Assembly: GCA_022818135.1 (NCBI GenBank)
Contig: JAFMSR010000010.1
Span: forward strand, 13,331,824 to 13,395,823
DNA from: Saxidomus purpurata
Taxonomy: Eukaryota; Mollusca; Bivalvia; Venerida; Veneridae
DNA length: 64,000 nt
Direction of reading: 5' to 3'
In this document: in pieces, positions 12,385-25,108 of the stretch
Numbering within the stretch: position 1 is the first letter of the stretch
How the letters are laid out: each line of letters opens with the position of its first letter
The notes under the pieces: model-generated
The model's database searches: none
Told to the model about the DNA's origin: nothing
What the model saw: only the letters and a program-made list of their open reading frames with translations
Position numbers and translations under genes: made by a program

Positions 12385-13215
12385 TTTCAATAAAAAAAAC
12401 TATGCGCGGGCAGATTTAACTTCGCCAACATGTAGATCGGACTCTTTGCTACTGTCATCCACAATCTATACATCACACCCTAGCATGTTTAAAAGTTTAT
12501 AGCATGTCGAAGGTGGTCCACAAGCAGGCGAACTTGCAAAATCAAATAGTATTGTTTTCATTAGAACATAAGTATTCATGTGAGACATTATAAGTTGATA
12601 AACCCGGAAAAGACACAAAGGAGCCAAGATGATTTTGCTTTAAAATAAATTTATGAAACATTATTCTTTGTATAAAATGCTGGTTTGCGAAATAAAGAGA
12701 ACCAGTTTTTAAATGGTGCTTTGAACTAGGTACGCTGGCGCACTTATTCATTTTTTAACAAATTAAAGAGGACGGCTGCATCGTCACAGTTCACTGGCAG
12801 TGTCAGCTTGTGACCTCTGATTCCAATACACAAAGATGAAAATGACACCTTGCCGGCGCATATAACTGGGAGAAATGAATTTTAAAAAAGCTATGATTAG
12901 GCTCTTCTTTTTTTTAATCATGTGAAGGGAAAATGTACTCTACCAAAATACATGTATTGCCGACACTGTTCCTTCGACCGTGATACAGGCATCTCGTAAC
13001 GTTAAAAAATGCCGTTCTAAACAAAGGTCCCTGCACGAACGACGAAAAGGGTTTGTCTATCAAGTAAGCAAACCAGCCACATTGCTTCTGATTTTATCTG
13101 CTGGGTTTTAGCATACAAGACGTTGTCAACAGTGCTTTACTACCAATTTTTTTGCTTCACAAACTCTCCTAGAAAACAGTAGCTTGTATACAGTTATTTT
13201 TCACATATTTTGTGG
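12385..13215. repeat. ~0.83 kb sequence present twice, copy A
   Basis: Direct copy of 23935-24740, mostly identical by eye with small indels; for example both have GATCGGACTCT, AGCATGTCGAAGGTGGTCCA and GACGTTGTCAACAGTGCTT. On the minus strand both copies keep a short frame reading SSLCIG-x-RG-x-KLTLPVNCDDAA. I do not recognise it; it may be a piece of a transposon protein. Confidence 0.8.
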
Positions 13216-13914
13216 ATGTTTTGCATTTTCAACGTCCTTCAGTTTTGGAAAGACCGTGTTCTGTTGCCCAGCTGAACCTTAAGTTGCCAATAAGAAATGT
13301 TACTTAAATGCTTTAATCAATAAGTAAACTATTGATCTAAACTTATTCACACTGAGTTCAGTTTGTAAAACAGCGTTTGTTAATATTGCTAAGATGATAT
13401 CAGAACTTCTAATTTTCAAGGTAAACTACATCAATACGAAACGCAATGTATTTCTTTCTTATTAGATTAAACTAACCGGAAATATAATTTTCTTATTTAC
13501 TCTCAGTATAAATAAAAAACAGTAAAAACCCAACGAATAAACAAAAAGTGTTCACTTTGAATTACCTTGTGTAGAATAATAATATTTACTCTAAAACACT
13601 GTTGACGTATGCTTTTCATTCGTATTTATGTCGTTTCTTTAAGACAAAGTGTTGTCAGAAAGCGTTTCTTCATTTTTGCAGTATCATTGAAGAATGCAAC
13701 GCTTTCTTTCGATCGAAAAGGCAATTTTAATAATGTATTGGTACATTCCCCGGTATGACTTCTAGGTAATATAACTGAATCAAGTTATTGTACCGTCCAA
13801 AGTGATCATGGAACTTTAACAACAGGCTACCGCCAATATTACCTGAATGTCCGTATGTTCACCGTTAGAGCACTTACGTACAAAATGATGCATCTAATTC
13901 GGCGACATTTCCGT
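13216..13914. other. Spacer with a diverged dispersed-repeat copy
   Basis: About 13575-13790 is loosely similar to 47478-47690 (shared TTTACTCTAAAA and ACGTATGCTTTTC, then a TTTCTT-rich stretch). Otherwise nothing. Confidence 0.4.
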
Positions 13915-16070
13915 GTCTCTGCGAAACAATGTCTCTCGAATGTTATCCCTGAGGAAAGCTTTTCCCCGCACAATGTTGAGCTGCAGAATGCTGTCCCTGT
14001 GGAATACTGTCTCTGTGGAATGCTGTCTATGCGTAATGTTGTCCCTGCAGAATGCTGTATCTGTGGAATTCTGTCACTGTGGAATAATGTCTCTCACGAA
14101 AGCTTTGTGGCATTCTGTCCCTGTGGAATGCTGTCTCAGTGGAATGTTGCCCGTGGTATAATATTCTGACTCTAAGGAATGGTGTCCCTATGGAATGTTC
14201 TGTGGAATGCTGTTAATGTGCAATGCTGTCCATGTGGGTGGATGTCTCTATTGAATGCTGTAAATGTGCAATTTTGTCCATGTGGAATGATTTCTCTGTG
14301 GAATGATGTCTCTTTGGAATGCTGTCCCTGCGGAATGCTGCCTCTGTGGAATGCTGTCTCTGCGTAATGCTGTCCCTGCAGAATGCTGTATCTGTGGAAG
14401 TCTGTCCATGTGGAATAATGTCTCTCATGAATGCTTTGCGGCATTCTGTCCCCGTAGAATGCTGTCTCAGTGGAATGCTGCCCCTATGGAATGTTCTGTG
14501 GAATGCTGTCCATGTGGATTGATGTCTCTGTTCAATGCTGTAAATGTGCAATGTTGTCCATGTGAAATGATTTCTCTGTGGAATAATATCTCTTTGGAAT
14601 GCTGTCCTTGCGTAATGCTGTTTCTGTTCTGTGGAATGATGTCCCTATGGAATGGTGTCTCAGTGAAATATTGTACCTGTGGAATGGTTGGTCAGTGTAA
14701 TGATGTCTCTGTGGAATTCTGCCTCTGTTATATGCTGTCTCCGTTATATATGCTGTCCTGCGGAATGCTGTCCATACGGAATGCTGTCTTCGTAGAATGC
14801 TGTCCCTTTGGAATGTTTTCTCTGTGGAATGTTGCCCTATAAAGTACTGCCCCTTCGGAATGCTGTCTCTATGGAATGATTTTACTATGGAATGCTGTCC
14901 TTTTCGAATGTTGTCTCTGTTGAATGTTGCTCCTTCGGAAATTTAAATCTGTGGAATGCTGTCTCTATGGAATGTTGTCCCTATAGATAATTGCCGTTAT
15001 ACTGTCTCTGTGAAATGCTGTCTCTGTGGAATGTTGCCCCCTTGGACTGCTCTCTCTGTGGAATGCTGTTTCTGTGGAAAGTTGTCCCTGTGGAATGAAT
15101 TGACTTTGATATTTTGTCTCTGTTGAATGCTGTCCCTATCGAACGTTGCTCCTTCTGAATGTTGTCTCTGTGGATTTCTGTCGGTGTGAAATGATGTCTC
15201 TATGGAATGTTGCTTCTGCTGAATGCTGTCTCTGTGGAATGATATCTGTGTTGAATGATGTCTCTATGGAATGCTGTCTCTGTGGAATACTGTCCCTGTG
15301 GAATGATGTTCCTGTGTTATTTTGTCTGTGTGGGATGATGTCTCTTTGGAATGCTGTCTCTGTGGAATTATATCCCTGTTGAATGCTGCTAGTTGAGTGC
15401 TGCCCCTGTGGAATGATGTCTGTGTTGACTGATGACTCTTTGGGATAATTTGCTTTGTAATGCTGTCCCTGTCTGTCCCTGGAGATTGATGTCTGTTTTG
15501 AAAGCTATCCCTGAAGATTGCTGTCTGTGTTGGAAATTTTCGCTGTGGTTTGCTGTCACTATAGGAATGCTAAAGAATATTGCCCCTGAACAATGATGTC
15601 TCTTTTGAATGATGACGCTAAAGAATACTGTCTGTGTGGGACGTTTTCCTTGTAGAATGTTTTCCCTAGGGAATGCTGTAGATGTTGCCCCTGAACAATG
15701 ATGTCTCTTGAATGCTGTCCCTTTGGAATGATGTCTCTGTGATATGCTGTCACTGTGGAATGCTCTCCCTATGGAATGCAGTTTCTATATGTTCCTATGG
15801 AATTCTGTCCCTGTGGAATGTTTCCCCTGATGAAGGTTGTCTGTTGTCCATGTGAAATGCTGTCGCTGTGGAATGTTGCCCCTTTGGAATGCAGTACTAT
15901 GGAATGGTGTCCCTGTGGATTGCTTTCCATGTGGATTCTTTCCCCTGCGAAGCGCTGTCTCTGTTGCCCATGTGGAATGCTGGATATGTGGAATGTTGTC
16001 CTTGTGGATAGTTGTCTCTGCGGAATGCTGTGCCTGTTGCCCATGTAGAATACTGTCCCATTCCAAGCCA
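13915..16070. repeat. 2.1 kb minisatellite, 16-bp unit, higher-order repeat
   Basis: Over a hundred imperfect tandem copies of GAATGCTGTCTCTGTG or close variants (GTCCCTGTG, GTCCATGTG). Blocks near 14031-14130 and 14190-14340 recur near 14362-14460 and 14486-14630, giving a higher-order period of roughly 280-330 bp. The unit has few stop codons in any frame and is not a multiple of three, so frames of 60-180 codons appear on both strands with a 16-residue periodicity. I take these as artefacts of the repeat. Confidence 0.92.
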
Positions 16071-16925
16071 AGTCAGTCGGAGTACCAGAATAGCTGAGGG
16101 CGTGTGTTGGCGTGTCCTAACATGTTTATTCAGATTTTCCTAGACGTGTCCAGTTGTCGACAGATTGACTTTACATCCTGTTTTAATAAACCTTCTGTTG
16201 CAGAAAGTCTGAGCGCAGTAGGCATGCGCGTTGTCTTGCCATAGAAGGTGGCGTTATTGAACTGGGTGGCAAAATGAAAGAAATTAATGTTCATCCGTAA
16301 ATGAAATACATCTCCAGCAGTCAAGATGGGAAAACATTCGAATTTTGTTAATCAAACGTCATATACTCATAAAAATCATAGTTAATAAGGAAACGTGAGA
16401 ATATCGATGGGTTGTTTTTTTTGCAATCACAAGTCGGTAATGAGACCACATGTTTAAAGATACAAAATATTTCAAAAACTGCCTATTAATTAAGCGTGAT
16501 AAAGTATCAATTCAAGACTGTAATTTTCAATTAGTGACTAAAAACGATCGTGTTTTGTAACTAATTGGCAGGTTATGCATAGAAGACTGTCTTAAATAAA
16601 AGCTTTTCGAAATATTATGTATTGTTACACTGAGTAATGCTAAACAATGAATAAAACCCTGAATCAGGCAAGACAATTCAAATTTCTACAGTTGGACATA
16701 TAACATAATAATGAAACAATTTAAGGGATGTCGTCTTTTAACAACACAATTATAATGTTATTCGAATATGGTCGATGGAACATGAAAATTTTTAGTGTAA
16801 AAGCTTTTTATTCATATTTTGTTTCAACAATTACACAGAAGCGAGCAACCAATGTTAGCTGATAAAATCATAAACAAGACGGACATGATGGCTCTATATC
16901 GCTAACCTGAGTGACATTGCTCATC
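16071..16925. other. Spacer, nothing recognised
   Basis: AT-rich and non-coding. Confidence 0.5.
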
Positions 16926-16929
16926 AATA

Positions 16930-17770
16930 AAATAAATTATGATACATTTTCATGATGATTGAATGCAACATGTGGCTTCTATCTTGTTCACAAGCTTTTT
17001 CTTTCATTTGCCATGGTGACCTAGTAATTGACCCATGTGACCAGATTTAAAACACCAAGACAAACATTCAGAGCAATGTTCATGCAAATGCGGTATCAGA
17101 TAATTGTTAAAAATGTTTTCCTTTGACTTGACTGCGTGATCTTCATCTAGCTTTTGACCCCATGTGACCTAGTTACGAACCAGGCCTAGCGCTTATCGAG
17201 ACAATCTTTCTGACCAACTTTTGAAGATTGGGGTTCAAATGTGGCCCTTAAAGTGTTGACAATACTTCTGTATTGATTTACAACGGTAACCTAGATTTTG
17301 ACCTGATATCACCAATTTTCGAACTCGACCTAGATCAGGACGCTCATTCTGACAATGTGTTTACAAAGATCCAGTGAAAATGCAGTCTCTTTTGCATTCA
17401 TAATTTTTTTCTATGATTTGACCAGGTGACCTAGTGTTTGATCCAAGATCACCAATTTTCGAACTCGACCTAGATCAGGACGCTCATTCTGGCAATGTGT
17501 TTACAAAGATCCAATGAAAAATGCAGCCTCTGTTGCATACATAAGGTTGTCTATGATTTGACCCGGTGGCCTAGGTTTTGTGCCTAGGTAACCCATTTTT
17601 TAACACGACCTAGATTTTATTAAGTCGCTCATTCTAATATAGTTTCACAAGGATCGAATGATAAATGCAGCGTCTATTGAATACACAATTATTTTTCTAT
17701 GATTTGACCATGTGACCTAGTTTTTGACCCGAGATGACCCATACGCAAACTCGACAATTCTTTCGCCAAT
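16930..17770. repeat. Tandem block, ~145-bp unit, about six copies
   Basis: Units with GTGACCTAGTTTTTGACC near 17017, 17138 (diverged), 17288, 17427, 17568 and 17712. Between them are ACTCGACCTAGATCAGGACG and a CAATGAAAAATGCAGCCTCT-like stretch. Same family as the 8500-9035 block. Confidence 0.8.
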
Positions 17771-17874
17771 TAATACCTTATTGCCAAGAACAAGCTATAT
17801 TCCCTATGTTTATAATTTGTGCTAAAACTAGACCTATCACTAAGTGTAATTAATACCCCCGCAAGACTGCCGTG

Positions 17875-18290
17875 TCAACTAGTATATGCTCCGGGCAAGG
17901 AAAAATAACAAAGGGCCAACTATGTAATTAGTCAAGATAGAGTTATGGTTCTTGTACACTGCACTTTCTCTCATTGTGCTTGACCATTGTATGAAGTTGT
18001 ATTGAATTCGAACAGGTAGTTTTCAAGTTATGCTCCGGACAAGGAAAAGTAACAAAGGGCAATTACTCTGTAAATAGTCAAAATGGAGTTATGGTTCTTA
18101 ATCACTGCTCTTTCTCTTATTGTGCTTGACCGTTGCATGAAGTTGTATTGAATTCCAACCATTAGTTTTCAAGTTATGCTCCGGACAAGAAAAATACAAC
18201 GGACCGACCGACCGCCCACCCGCCCGCCGGACCACAGGGTGACTCCTATATACGCCCCCCACCCCCCGTTTCGGGGGTATAGGCATTTTT
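17875..18290. repeat. Tandem block, ~145-bp unit, with GGGGG-type terminus
   Basis: TATGCTCCGGACAAGGAAAA recurs near 17885, 18031 and 18175. The block ends in CGACCGACCGCCCACC-like sequence and a small hairpin-like CCCCCGTTTCGGGGG (18264-18278). Likely a non-autonomous element, similar in plan to 3305-4185. Confidence 0.65.
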
Positions 18291-19400
18291 CTATGTGTTT
18301 TATTCTTTAACATTGTATTTTTTATCATTTTCCCTTCAATGAATACTTTATTTATGTTTGGAGCATAGATTCTGCAACATGGTATTATAGGGAGTGCCCC
18401 CTTTAAATCAGCACATGTGAACAGTAATTTTCGCAGAATCTGGCCGAGTGTTACCGTAGAACATACAAACTGATAAATGTGTGCACTGTATCAACAATAT
18501 CACGCTAATTATCATCGCTATTATTGATGTGGATTGAATTTGTTTATGTAAATCTATGGGCCATGCGACCATGCCGCCCAAAATGAAAGTTAAACGTGAC
18601 AATGATGATAGTCAGGACATCGTTGAATAGGATGACAAACTAAGGACGTGCAAAATGCACTGTGTAGAAGATTGTCTATGAGACTACGCAAAAATACAAA
18701 GATGGATAATCTTAGAGTAAGTAATTTCCTACTGGAAGATGATGTACCCTTGTTTGGTCATTTTTACCATATGTACATCTACTTAAACCGCCTAGGAAAA
18801 CCATCTCTCGTAATAATTTCACTAAGTCAAGTTGATTTGTCAAGGAATTTTGTTCAACCTACTCGGTCTCTGAATGTTGCCCAACCTACTCGGTGAATTT
18901 GAAACCAGATTAGATGCTTATGATGATCATACATTGGATGCCCTCCATGCCCTGTTGTCAGTCGGTAAAGTACGTCTTTTATATCCCCTAACGAATTTAT
19001 TGCATGTAACACTTAGAAAATAAAGCTGTTATAAACAAACGTCCTATAATTTACCTGAATAGCTCTTGATAAATAATAGTTATCTTGTTATCTTACAGTG
19101 CTATCTTTCAAACATGATAAGATATCACTTTTATGTATACAGGTAGCTCTTAAAATAATATAAGTTATTTCTTGACATTTTAAAGACATCTCTTTGTGTA
19201 ACTTTTGATAAGTGATCGCTCTATCTGTTTCTGTGACATCTCTATGTAATAACATTTCATGAAGTCACTAGTTCGTTCCATAAGAAGGCATCCCTCAAGT
19301 AGAAGAAGGTACTTGCCAAACTAATTATTACTTAGTGGTTAAATTTTATTCTTACAGTCACACTGAAGGTCAAGGTCATATTTCTAAACATTAGTACAAA
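18291..19400. other. Spacer with an AGGGAGTGCCCC-type element end
   Basis: AGGGAGTGCCCCCTTTAAAT at about 18390-18409 matches the ends of the inverted-repeat element at 62534-63500. Otherwise non-coding. Confidence 0.4.
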
Positions 19401-19404
19401 GTAT

Positions 19405-20665
19405 TTGCAAGTAGAAATTATGTGTGAGTATAAAAGCAATCCATCAAGAAATAAAACATTGATAGCCAAGCGTCTCTATATACTTATAACAGATAGTGTT
19501 AAATGCAAATTAAAAACTAAAAGCAAATGCTATAAGGACATTTTAAGAACAAGATTTACTGATTTCAAAAATGAAACCATTTCAAAGCTAAGAGGTTTAA
19601 ATAAGTCACAAATCCAAAAATGTGCTGGAAAATTCTAAACGGAAAAAAGAAAAACAGTAACATGTATTGTTAGAGAATTAATTGTTTTGTATGAGTTTTT
19701 CAGGAATGTCAATTCTGGTGAAAGCGAAAATTTAACAGAAAACGGTAAGGAAAATTTTATCCAGGATAGTATAAACTATTAACAATTGAACGGCATGATT
19801 ACAATGCAAGAACTTGAACATACTATCAAAAAATTAAACAATAATAAAGCTGGTGAAAATGACGATATTCTGAATTAATATATAAAGAATTCTTTTCATG
19901 TTATGAAATATATGTACATGTTTTTGAAATTTTTTAATTGTATATTTAATAGTGATGTTATTCCAGATGATAATTCGCATAATTAGTCCAATTTATATCT
20001 TTGGATCCTTCTAGTAATAAACCAATAACTTTATTGAGTAATCTAGGAAAGTTATTTACTTCAATTTTGAACAAACGTCTCCAATATTTTGTTAAAAATA
20101 ACAACATTATAAATGATGTTCAAGTTGGATACCGAATAGGATATTTTGCTTTTGGCAATATGTTTCTACTTCAAACCTTCATTAGTTTGCTCAGAAAAAG
20201 TTATAAAAAGCTGGTTTGTGCTTTTGAAGACTTACGTCGATATTTGACACTGTCTGCATAACTGGTATATGGTAAAAAAATGTTGAATTATAATTATAAA
20301 TGGAATATTTTTAAGTGTTCTCAAAATTATGTACAAAAAGCAGGAAAAACGGAGAAATTTCCAACTATTTCGTATATAAAATCGGTGTTCGCCAAGGTGA
20401 TAACCTATCGCCTATGTTATTTCTATGTACCTTAATGTTCAACATGATTTCCTTGCTACTAGTGGTGTTTGAGAAGGTGTTACATGTAAAAAAATACATG
20501 AATTTGATGATATGGTATTTCGTTACTCTTATATGGTGATGACACAGTTATTGTTGCTGAAAGTGCAGAAGATCTACAAAAGCTCTGAATATGTACGAGC
20601 GATATTGTAGCCTGTAGAAACTTGTTTTAAATACGTATAAAACCAAAGTTTTCTATTATATCTAA
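19405..20665 (+). pseudogene. LINE relic A: non-LTR reverse transcriptase, decayed
   Basis: Pieces in several frames: KLRGLNKSQIQK (about 19590), TIKKLNNNKAGENDDI (about 19820), PITLLSNLGKLFTSILNKRL (from about 20016), IGVRQGDNLSPMLF (about 20380) and LYGDDTVIVAESAEDLQKL (20529-20585). Their order matches the reverse-transcriptase domain of non-LTR retrotransposons. The catalytic box reads YGDD rather than the usual YADD. Stops and frameshifts separate the pieces, and no endonuclease is visible upstream. The 3' part is missing where relic B begins. Confidence 0.8.
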
Positions 20666-22558
20666 TAGTATATATATTGGAACTTTTCCAGATAAATTAA
20701 AAGAAGCTTCGTTTATTCCTATATATAAATCGGGTAACAAACAAGAACCAGGCAATTACCGACCTACATCCGTACTGAATACAATATCAAAAATATTTGA
20801 ACGCCATATTGCTTCGCAAATGCAAATATTTTTTGATAAAACATATATAATACATAAAAGTCAATCGGGTTTCAGACGGAACCATTCCTGCCAAACTGCT
20901 TTAACATATTTAATCGAAACATGGCTTAAAGCTATCGACAATGGGAACTTTGTTGGTGCTATCTTTCTTGATCTAAGGAAAGCTTTTGACATGGTTGGCC
21001 ATAAAATTTTACTGCACAAACTCAAACTTTACCATTTTACAGATAGATCATTAAAGATATTTAAATCTTATTTATCAAACAAAACACAAAACTAAAAAAT
21101 GCATGATCTAAAAAGATGATTGTTCACAAGGGTGTTCCACAAGGGTCCATACTATGGCCCTCTTCTTTTTCTGATTTATATAAATGACATGCCTTTAGGA
21201 TTTAAGACGACAAATATAGACCTTTATGCTGATGACTCAACCTTGCATACGTCCACCGACAGCATTTCAAAAATACAATCTGAACTACAGTATAGCCTAG
21301 ACAATGTCAATTACTGGCGTTCTATAAATAATATGACCCTTCATCCGTCAAAAACAAAATGTATGCTTCTCAGCGCAGGTGTTAAATAAAACGCGCTGAA
21401 AAGCTTAACTTGAAAATTGATGGTTCGATTATTGAAAATGTAAAATGTCATATAATTCTATGTGTTACTGTTGATGAAACTCTATCTTGACGTTGCCACG
21501 TCAGTATAGGTACTAAAAAGCTTAATTCCAAATTTGTCCTTTTAAGAAGGATTGCTTTTTATTTAACAGATGCGATGAAACTGTTATACTACAAGATATT
21601 TTACCTATCATGGAATACTGTTGTAATGTCTGGGACTTTGTCATAAATCTGATACTACTAAATTTACAACTCTACAAAAACGCGCTGTAAAATTAATCAA
21701 AAAAACAAAAGTAGGTGACTTTCAGGTTCTATTAAGAGAATCAAATATCCTATCCTTTGAAAAAAGATGGAAATATCATATTGCATTGCTGGTGTTCAAA
21801 TGCAAAAAAGGCGATTGTCCTACTTATATCACAGATTTACTAAATTTTGTTAATGATAACCACTATGGTCTCCGCTCATACACCCACAGAGATCTCCATA
21901 TTGCTAAACCTAACACAAACTATTTAAAACAAGCGTTCAATTATAAAACTGCAAAGATTTGGAACATTTGCACATTCAGGAACACTTTGAAGGAGTTTCT
22001 CATGCAGACATAAATCAAGTTACCATATGTACAATGAAATATATGTTGCATTTATAAATTGTATTATGTATGTAAATTGTTTGAAAAAACACGAATAATT
22101 AAGATGTTTAAAAATCTAAGTTATCATAAATTGTGTTTTATAACGGTTGAGCTGTTAATATAGGAATTGTCCACCATTTTGATGTTATTTTATACAATAG
22201 ACATTATAAACTATAAATAGATGTGTCATACTTGTTGAAAAGGAAATTATTCGTGATATGCTTATTTTAGATATTATGATTTTTGTATATGCATGATTCA
22301 AAATATATATAGGTATATGCACATATAGACTGCATGTCATAAGTTTGTGCGTGTTTGTCGAAAGTAATGAATATGTTTATAAGTTGGTATGCATGCATGT
22401 TAGTTTGTGAAACTGTGAACTTTTTACGTGTGTGTGTGAATAAATGTACCTATAGAGATATTTAAATGAAGGCCATACTGGAAATAAGTAGTATGAAGAT
22501 TTTTGTACACTTAGTATGTAACCTTCACAAAATAAAGATAGTGTTGTTGTTGTTGTTG
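20666..22558 (+). pseudogene. LINE relic B: 5'-truncated non-LTR reverse transcriptase with 3' tail
   Basis: The sequence starts inside the domain (FPDKLKEASFIPIYKSG, then NYRPTSVLNTISKIFER). It continues through FLDLRKAFDMVGHKILLHKL and GVPQGS, a frameshift, then PLLFLIYINDMPLGF, LYADDSTLHTS with an intact YADD box, and a C-terminal domain (HYGLRSYTHRDLHIA, KTAKIWN) ending near 22013. An AATAAAGATAGTG and (TTG)n run at 22530-22558 is probably the element's 3' tail. The design suggests a CR1/L2-like clade (inference). Two frame breaks make it non-functional. Confidence 0.85.
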
Positions 22559-23600
22559 ATGGATGTGAAATCTGGGGTTTTGGTAATTTATGTATACGGT
22601 TGACATTTTGAAACATCGCGGTCCAACACATAGCACGTCAATTTTCTGCTCGGAAAATGCGCTGTTGCACTTTTTGTCAAAAGTACGAATTTATTCTACT
22701 GACACTAATGACCAATGGTTGTATCTTTCTTTTGGTCGGGCTCTCGTCTTTATTTGGTTAAAATCTGTACATAATTAAGACAGATATCATGAAAATTGTT
22801 ACCCGATTCGGGGTTTGTTGACATTTCTGCAACCCACAGCCGAAAAAGTCACGTGGGAGTCTTTGCTCAGTATAAAAGTTTTTATCAACCACGTTATTTA
22901 GCGTATTATAGCCTCTTTAGAGGATGGCGGACCTAATAAGCACAATTACAAACAAAAGTTATTTAGCGTAAAAGAAACTGAACAAGGCGAATGTTATTGA
23001 ATATAGCTAAATAACTAACTCTGTGTACACATGAACACATCTCAGTCGCCTTGAACTTAATTTCGCTTTGTATATAGTTTCCCATGGAGTTATAAATGTT
23101 ATAAGAAGCTTCATGGAGAGCTGTAGTTGAAGGAAGTCTATCTGTCTGACCGAATGTTGACTATCTTCAAATCAAGGTTTCAAAACTGTAACATAATAGT
23201 CTATCACCGAAAACATTCAATACCTCATAAATTAGAGCATCTAGTTCTTTTTTACATAGCTCAAAAATAGATACGTGGATAAATGGATAGTACTTTTTCT
23301 CATATAGTTTGCCGATAGTGGGCAATTCAGCGTCTACCGGCCGACCAACCCAGTGACTAACTGAATGAGTGATTTGACTGGCTTAAATCCATGCTTCTTA
23401 TCTATTCTATTATCTAGTATATTCATATGTTTCATGTCAAAATGTAGAAACAACATTTCTCACTAAAATAATATTAGAGGATATTTAGTTTAAACATAAT
23501 TTGTTCCCATATATACACATGTATACACACAGTTTAACAATTACAAAAGAGGATATTTAATTTCGTAAATACTAAGTAAACGTGCTCTGTCACATCTGAG
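22559..23600. other. Spacer, nothing recognised
   Basis: AT-rich and non-coding. Confidence 0.5.
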
Positions 23601-23617
23601 GTTCTGAGGTGGAAAAA

Positions 23618-23658
23618 ATGGGGGTGGGAGGCCCGGGGCGTGTGGGGGGGGGGAGGAT
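23618..23658 (+). other. G-rich tract, possible G-quadruplex
   Basis: Four or more runs of three or more G (GGGGGTGGGAGG, then GGGGCG, then a run of about ten G) lie within about 40 bases, isolated in AT-rich DNA. Confidence 0.6.
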
Positions 23659-23934
23659 TTCTTCACTAATACGTATTCAAACGATCTCAAATACCAAACT
23701 GAATCCTGATTTCATGAAAAATAACATAAATTAATGAAAGAAAATTCACGAAGAAACAAGTACGAATTTGACTTGAAATACTTTGAAAATGCACTAAATT
23801 CAAACTGAGCGTTTGCGATGCTTTATGTCATTTTCATGTAACATCTATTTTTCTGTCAGGTTTCTGGAATAATCAATTTTCAGATGCCCTTCCTTCTTAA
23901 TTGTAGACATTAAAGCCGTTTTGAAGAAATTCAA

Positions 23935-24740
23935 ATTTTCATTAAAAAATGTGCGTGGGCAGCTTTAACTTCGCCAGCATGTAGATCGGACTCTTGCTAC
24001 TGTCAACCACAATCTAGCATGTCTAGCATAGTTTAATAATTGCATCATGAGCATGTCGAAGGTGGTCCACAAACAGGCAAAATCAAATAGTATTGTTTTC
24101 ATTATAACAGAAGTATTCATGTGAGACATTGTATTTTGATAAACCCGGAAAAGACACAAAGGAGCTAAGATAATTTTGCTTTAAAATGAATTAATGAGAC
24201 AATATTCTTTGTATAAAATGCTGGTTTTCGAAATAAAGAGAACCAGTTTTTAAATGGTGCTTTGAACTAGGTACTCTGGCGCACTTATTCATTTTTTTTA
24301 ACAGATAAAAGAGGACGGCTGCATCGTCACAGTTCACTGGCAGTGTCAGCTTGTCACCTCTCATTCCAATACACAAAGATGAAAATGACAACTAGCCGGA
24401 GAAATGAATTTTAAAATGCTGTGATTAGACTTTTTTTTTAGATCATGTGAAGGGAAAATGTACTCTGCCAAAAAATATGTTTTGCCGACACTGTTCCTTC
24501 GGCCGTGATATAGGCATCTCGTAACGTTAAAAGAATGCCGCTCTAAACAAAGGACCCTGCATGAACGACGAAAAGGGTTTGTCTATCAAGTAAGCAAACC
24601 AGGCACATTGCTTCTGATTTTATCTGCTGGATTTTAGCATACAAGACGTTGTCAACAGTGCTTCATTACCATTTGTTTTTGCTTCCCAAACTCTCCTAGA
24701 AAACAGTAGCTTGTATACAGATAGTTTTCGCATATTTTCG
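23935..24740. repeat. ~0.8 kb sequence present twice, copy B
   Basis: Direct copy of 12385-13215. The minus-strand frame ending at 24191 reads on through GDKLTLPVNCDDAAVLF and NKCARVPSSKHHLKTGSLYF, partly kept in copy A. Similarity ends near the CATATTTTCG repeats at 24730-24750. Confidence 0.8.
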
Positions 24741-25085
24741 CATATTTTCGCCATGTGTTGTCCAGCCACTCGGTCCGGAGCCTGTAGTAACCAGATACAG
24801 AATTTCCGGGGGTTCTCGTATGCCTGCACATGGTAGCGCGTAGTAAACCGAGTCGTTGAATAAACACTTCATTACGTAATACACCACATGCTGCCCGCTG
24901 TTTTTTCACGCCTGTGGCGGATAATCATGTTTGATTAAAAAGAAAAGTCAATACATTTTGTATTTAATTTTAACACCTAGACGCGATTTCTGCATACTGT
25001 TGCGTCTAAGAAAGGGTTTATGATTTGTATACACAATGATTTTTTTTTCTTTTGATATAAACTATATGACCTAGATCTACTTTTA
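24741..25085. other. Spacer, nothing recognised
   Basis: Minus-strand frames overlap here in three registers. None resembles a protein I know. Confidence 0.4.
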
Positions 25086-25108
25086 TTTATTTTTTATTAT
25101 ATTTATTT

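Noticed and set aside
13855..16097. Long frames on both strands (up to 179 codons, Cys-rich on the plus strand)
   Set aside because: They follow the 16-bp repeat exactly (16-residue period), occur in several frames and on both strands, and have no conserved start or splice context.
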